In this document: piece by piece, positions 40,990 to 43,640 of the stretch
Layout: the number at the start of each line of letters is the position of its first letter
Numbering within the stretch: position 1 is the stretch's first letter
Assembly: GCF_009600885.1 (NCBI RefSeq)
Contig: NZ_VCLA01000023.1
Location: 88,149 to 131,788, forward strand
DNA length: 43,640 nt
Direction: 5' to 3'
Origin: Streptomyces jumonjinensis
GTDB taxonomy: Bacteria > Actinomycetota > Actinomycetes > Streptomycetales > Streptomycetaceae
Translations under genes and position numbers: made by a program
Notes under the pieces: generated by a model
Seen by the model: only the letters and a program-made list of their open reading frames with translations
Told to the model about the DNA's origin: nothing
Databases searched by the model: none

Positions 40990-41032
40990 GGGGACGTTGC
41001 TAGGGACGTTCTACCGCAGCCAGGACGTCCCC
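40990..41032. promoter_or_regulatory. GGACGT repeats, candidate XRE operator
   Basis: GGGGACGT (40990-40997) and AGGGACGTT (41002-41010) as direct copies, then the inverted ACGTCCCC (41025-41032). The block lies in the divergent 118-bp region between the XRE gene and the small gene at 41088, so one bound dimer could affect both. Confidence 0.55.
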
Positions 41033-41087
41033 AAATGGGTTTTGGGGGAGGTATCCCCGTCCTGGTGACCCGCGTGATCCTCCCCCC

Positions 41088-41312
41088 ATGACGAACAACT
41101 CCGCCCTGGAAGTGGGCACTCTGGCGCTGGACTCCGTTACCAGGCGCATCGGTACGGTCATGGGTCACGTCGGCCCCTACGTACAGTTGCGCCCGCCCGG
41201 GGGCGGCCTGGAGTGGGACGCCTCCCCGGAGAACGTCCAGCCGGCCGATGCCTCCGACCGGCTCCGGAAGCGGCTGGCCGAACGGAATGCGAACAGCGTG
41301 CGTGCCCTGTGA
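41088..41312 (+). CDS. 74-aa hypothetical protein
   Basis: A soluble protein: NNSALEVGTLALDSVTRRIG, TVMGHVGPYVQLRPPGGGLE, ending SDRLRKRLAERNANSVRAL. The valine/glycine pattern suggests a small beta barrel (SH3-like). It is common in Streptomyces accessory regions in my recollection, without a name. It overlaps the next gene (GTGA). Confidence 0.75.
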   Translation: MTNNSALEVGTLALDSVTRRIGTVMGHVGPYVQLRPPGGGLEWDASPENVQPADASDRLRKRLAERNANSVRAL

Positions 41313-41554
41313 GGCGCTTCGGCTTACACCCCGCCCGGTGGATCATGCGCCCGGATCCCGTCAGGGACGCACCGGAGATGATCCACGAACTGGTCTGCAC
41401 GACATGCGAAGTGGCGTCCGGGGCGCAGGGCGACTTCGACGCCGTACGCGACTGGGCCTTCGCCCACACCGACGCGAACCCCACGCACCTGCGCTACTTC
41501 GAAATGGCCGCTCGCCCCTGGCGCCTGGTCCCCGCTGACGGGGATCGCCGGTGA
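41309..41554 (+). CDS. DUF7848-type small protein
   Basis: An 81-aa protein from the GTG overlapping the previous stop; ATG 41345 is an alternative. MIHELVCTTCEVASGAQGDF, DAVRDWAFAHTDANPTHLRY and AARPWRLVP match the layout of small Streptomyces proteins with a CxxC (here VCTTCE) and a tryptophan/histidine helix. Possibly one metal- or nucleic-acid-binding unit; function unknown. Third-to-last of a chain of coupled tiny genes. Confidence 0.7.
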   Translation: MRRFGLHPARWIMRPDPVRDAPEMIHELVCTTCEVASGAQGDFDAVRDWAFAHTDANPTHLRYFEMAARPWRLVPADGDRR

Positions 41555-41643
41555 GACGGACCCTGCTCCACGCCTTGGTGCTGATCTCCTGGCTGGCGGC
41601 GGTCGTATCCGCCTCCCTGCTCAGCGACCCAAGCACCCACTGA
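41551..41643 (+). CDS. 30-aa single-helix peptide
   Basis: GTG at 41551 overlaps the stop of the previous gene (GTGA). The product has a basic start (VRRTLLHA) and a hydrophobic helix LVLISWLAAVVSASLL, ending SDPSTH. Coupling to the upstream gene favours real translation, but there is no independent evidence. Could be a small membrane peptide. Confidence 0.45.
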   Translation: MRRTLLHALVLISWLAAVVSASLLSDPSTH

Positions 41644-41718
41644 CCCACCACACATTGAGACCGGACCACCCCTCGCCTGGACAGCTACCGGGGTGATCCG
41701 GCCCGGAGCCCTCGCGGA

Positions 41719-41741
41719 CCCCAGTGCCGATGGTACTGGGG
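41719..41741 (+). terminator. Hairpin before the 107-aa gene
   Basis: CCCCAGT-gccgatggt-ACTGGGG, a perfect 7-bp stem about 80 bp after the 30-aa ORF. It may terminate the small-gene operon or attenuate the next gene. Confidence 0.45.
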
Positions 41742-41812
41742 CCGCAGCCATGCCGCTGATCAGCGGAGCTACGGCCCAGGTGCTGAACTTCAGCTTCCTG
41801 AGGGGACGTTCT

Positions 41813-42136
41813 GTGCAGCACGAGCCGATAGACCCGGGCGTCGACAGCGACGGAGTCCTGGACCCGGACGCCTGGGTGTGGACGCAAGGGGTCGACTACC
41901 TGGCGGGGTGGCGACGCGCGAGGAACGCGGCGGCGGATCTGGCTGCCGCGATGGACGCAGCCGGCATCGACACGTCGGAGATGACGGCGACGGCGGACGC
42001 GGCTCCGGATGGGTCGGGGCTGCTGCGGGTGTCGCTTCCTGCTGAGGTGGCCTTCGCTATGGCGCGGGCGTTCAGAGGGGAATCGGCGCAACGGGATGGG
42101 ACGGGGGAGGCAGGTTCGAGGCAGGCTGGCCATTGA
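41813..42136 (+). CDS. 107-aa hypothetical protein
   Basis: Chosen start is GTG 41813, because GAGGGGA lies ideally 6 bp upstream; in-frame starts at 41693, 41750 and 41780 have poorer sites. The protein is acidic early (EPIDPGVDSDGVLDPDAWVW), with a helix YLAGWRRARNAAADLAAAMD and a C-terminal LLRVSLPAEVAFAMARAFRG. No recognised family. Confidence 0.6.
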   Translation: MQHEPIDPGVDSDGVLDPDAWVWTQGVDYLAGWRRARNAAADLAAAMDAAGIDTSEMTATADAAPDGSGLLRVSLPAEVAFAMARAFRGESAQRDGTGEAGSRQAGH

Positions 42137-42248
42137 CGAGAGAATAGCCAGCCCCAAGCCCTCACATCTCCCCTGCCACAACCTGGATCTCCGCAGCACA
42201 AGTTGCGCGGTGCCCGATTCTCACCAGAGACATCCCCCACCTGTCGGA

Positions 42249-43364
42249 TCAATCACCTACCGCCCACTCATCAAAAAGCGCGGCAGCGACAACTACACAC
42301 TCTTTCATCAACTGCATAAGGCTCGCAGAGTTATGCAGAGGGAAGTAGATCGGCACTACACCAAAAAGAGACTCATCCAAGTCCACCTTGGATTCATCTA
42401 TATCATGCGGCAAATTATAGTGGACCACCATGTTACGAAAACGCCTGGCCCTAGGATTCAAAATTTCCTGCGCCGATTCAAGACTCACAATCCGATCAGC
42501 GAGAGCAACGGATCGCACAGTTAGGGGGTAGGCTGGATCATTTAGCAGAAGTTGCACGCTGCGCAACACCTGATAAACGGAAATATATCCAATCTTAAAC
42601 GCGGTGTAGTCGATACTCTGACGATCAGGGCTGAGCGATACAACGATCTCGGCAAAGTTGAGCATTGCCCGGAAAGTTGTGAGAATCGCGTTCAGTTCCG
42701 GAAAGCCAGGCCCGTTGAAGACTCCTCGATAGTAGTCACTGGCGCGTACATCGTACGACTTGTCCAGGACCGAAGCATTCAGCCCTGCGGCAAATGTCTC
42801 GCCCCCCTGGTCTTCGAGACTGGCCCCCAAACCAGCGAAATATGATCCATACTCCTCATAAACCGCATGAATATGCGATCCGAACCCCTGTGTAAGCAGC
42901 TCCCTCGGCTCAAATCCGAGATGGAACATCGCAGCATGTGAGGTTGTTACGAGTCTCCCACTATAGCCATGCAAGGAAAGATCACCCCTCGCGAATAGAG
43001 CCAAGGGTCGCGCGCCATCAAGAAATACGTCAGAATGTGCAGCGAAAATCTCGTCCCGGAAATATGAAATCTGCCCCTCAATCCCTCGCTTATTGTCCTC
43101 GAACAGCTTCAACGAGTGTCGGGATCGGGCGCTGACCGTAGTCGTATCCTGCTCAAACGCCGCAGAGATGTTCGCGTCGACCATCTTCGCCTTTTGTAGC
43201 GACTCATGCATAGCCAGCGAGAAATACGGCGCCATGCACAAGGCCGACGCGGATTCCAAGGGTTCACTTTCATGTCGAATCAGATCGCGGAAATAGCGGC
43301 CAAAATAGTTCGCATCGTTAAATATTCCGGACCAAGTTACCGCAGTCTGCATTTCCGTCGTCAC
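42249..43364 (-). CDS. AT-richer protein with a HEPN-like motif
   Basis: A 371-aa protein of quite different composition: the gene has roughly balanced base content and many A/T-ending codons, unlike everything else in the window, a strong sign of horizontal acquisition. It is soluble and helical. Near the C-terminus RRFRNMVVHYNLPHD contains Arg310-Asn-x3-His315, the Rx4H arrangement with Asn after Arg that is usual in HEPN ribonucleases, preceded by helices (YTAFKIGYISVYQVLRSVQL). The N-terminal part is unassigned. GTG 43364 is used; ATG 43352 is an alternative. HEPN proteins often act as RNases in phage defence or toxin systems. The family link rests on this motif alone. Confidence 0.6.
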   Translation of the reverse strand: MTTEMQTAVTWSGIFNDANYFGRYFRDLIRHESEPLESASALCMAPYFSLAMHESLQKAKMVDANISAAFEQDTTTVSARSRHSLKLFEDNKRGIEGQISYFRDEIFAAHSDVFLDGARPLALFARGDLSLHGYSGRLVTTSHAAMFHLGFEPRELLTQGFGSHIHAVYEEYGSYFAGLGASLEDQGGETFAAGLNASVLDKSYDVRASDYYRGVFNGPGFPELNAILTTFRAMLNFAEIVVSLSPDRQSIDYTAFKIGYISVYQVLRSVQLLLNDPAYPLTVRSVALADRIVSLESAQEILNPRARRFRNMVVHYNLPHDIDESKVDLDESLFGVVPIYFPLHNSASLMQLMKECVVVAAALFDEWAVGD

Positions 43365-43451
43365 AAAAAGCGACTATGCCATCAGAGCGACATACTGTCG
43401 AGCTCATTTGACGAAGATTACCCCTGCTACTGTCATCAAGATCGGTGGAGC

Positions 43452-43592
43452 GGCTTTGGGCGGGAGCTGCCATGGGGCGAGAGATCGGGGCCCGTAAGCT
43501 GCTGGCGATTCGGGCGGTCTGTGGACCTGCCCGCTAAGGCCCGGTGTGGGCCCCGATCTTCGAGGCTCGCCCCATGGTGGCTGCCTAAAGCC
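43452..43592. repeat. Long imperfect inverted repeat with nested hairpin
   Basis: The left arm (43452-43493) runs from GGCTTTGGGC to ATCGGGGCCC; the right arm (43548-43592) is its imperfect complement from GGGCCCCGAT to GCCTAAAGCC, sharing CCATGGGGCGAG and GATCGGGGCCC blocks exactly. The 54-base loop holds a second hairpin (CGGGCGGTC-tgtg-GACCtGCCCG, 43511-43533). It could be a structured RNA, a MITE-like repeat or a terminator. The open frames here are not credible genes. Confidence 0.7.
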
Positions 43593-43640
43593 CAAGGCCG
43601 TGAAGTTAGGGCTTCTGGGCTGGTGGCAAGGGGTGATCTG

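Noticed and set aside
43404..43595. A 63-aa minus-strand open frame at the right end
   Set aside because: It runs straight through the long inverted repeat, has no ribosome site, and its sequence is explained by the repeat.

Overview
This window is very GC-rich actinobacterial DNA and almost certainly comes from a Streptomyces chromosome. The strongest indicators are two rodlins and a short chaplin (aerial-hypha surface proteins), mycothiol S-conjugate amidase, a GTP-dependent PEP carboxykinase, many GTG/TTG starts and GTGA/ATGA stop-start overlaps, and SigE-like, DUF4307 and DUF1059 proteins. Most of it is conserved core chromosome, interrupted by one clear insertion (about 13.6-22.6 kb) and an accessory right end (about 39.7-43.6 kb).

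Left to right: 1-1276, minus-strand polysaccharide genes (a GT4 glycosyltransferase and the first codons of the next gene). 1341-2525, a secreted DUF3344-type protein. 2964-5401, a developmental surface-protein cluster (small secreted protein, rodlin, rodlin, chaplin); the two rodlins share a duplicated upstream region containing a candidate sigma-BldN-like promoter. 5831-7041, a PLP aminotransferase broken by a single-base frameshift. 7196-11587, a small hypothetical gene, pckG, a hemolysin III-family membrane protein under a perfect palindrome, and a TetR regulator. 11714-13738, a DUF255/YyaL-like thioredoxin-domain protein.

The insertion begins inside the 5' end of that DUF255 gene. It carries a type I-E effector set (cas3, cse1, cse2, cas7e, cas5e, cas6e) with no cas1, cas2 or CRISPR array in the window, followed by a divergent RHH antitoxin/PIN toxin pair with a perfect palindromic operator. 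On its far side is a second, decayed copy of the DUF255 5' end: a 64-bp segment nearly identical to codons 32-53, and 75 bp further a start-codon segment. The Cas-toxin block is therefore bracketed by a direct duplication of host gene sequence, which is the main discovery candidate here.

22719-26961 holds a 78-aa orphan, a three-helix membrane protein and a large membrane-anchored STAND (NB-ARC-like) ATPase with TPRs. 27033-39726 is core chromosome: mca, DUF4307, greA, a DrrAB-type ABC exporter with a paired-site candidate operator, ilvA, MarR, a SigE-like sigma pair, DUF1059, cystathionine gamma-synthase, two paralogous TPR-like proteins and msrA. 39753-43640 is accessory: a NUDIX/XRE pair with an operator-like repeat, four small ORFs, a conspicuously AT-richer gene with a HEPN-like RNxxxH motif, and a long imperfect inverted repeat. 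No rRNA, tRNA, integrase, transposase or CRISPR array was seen.
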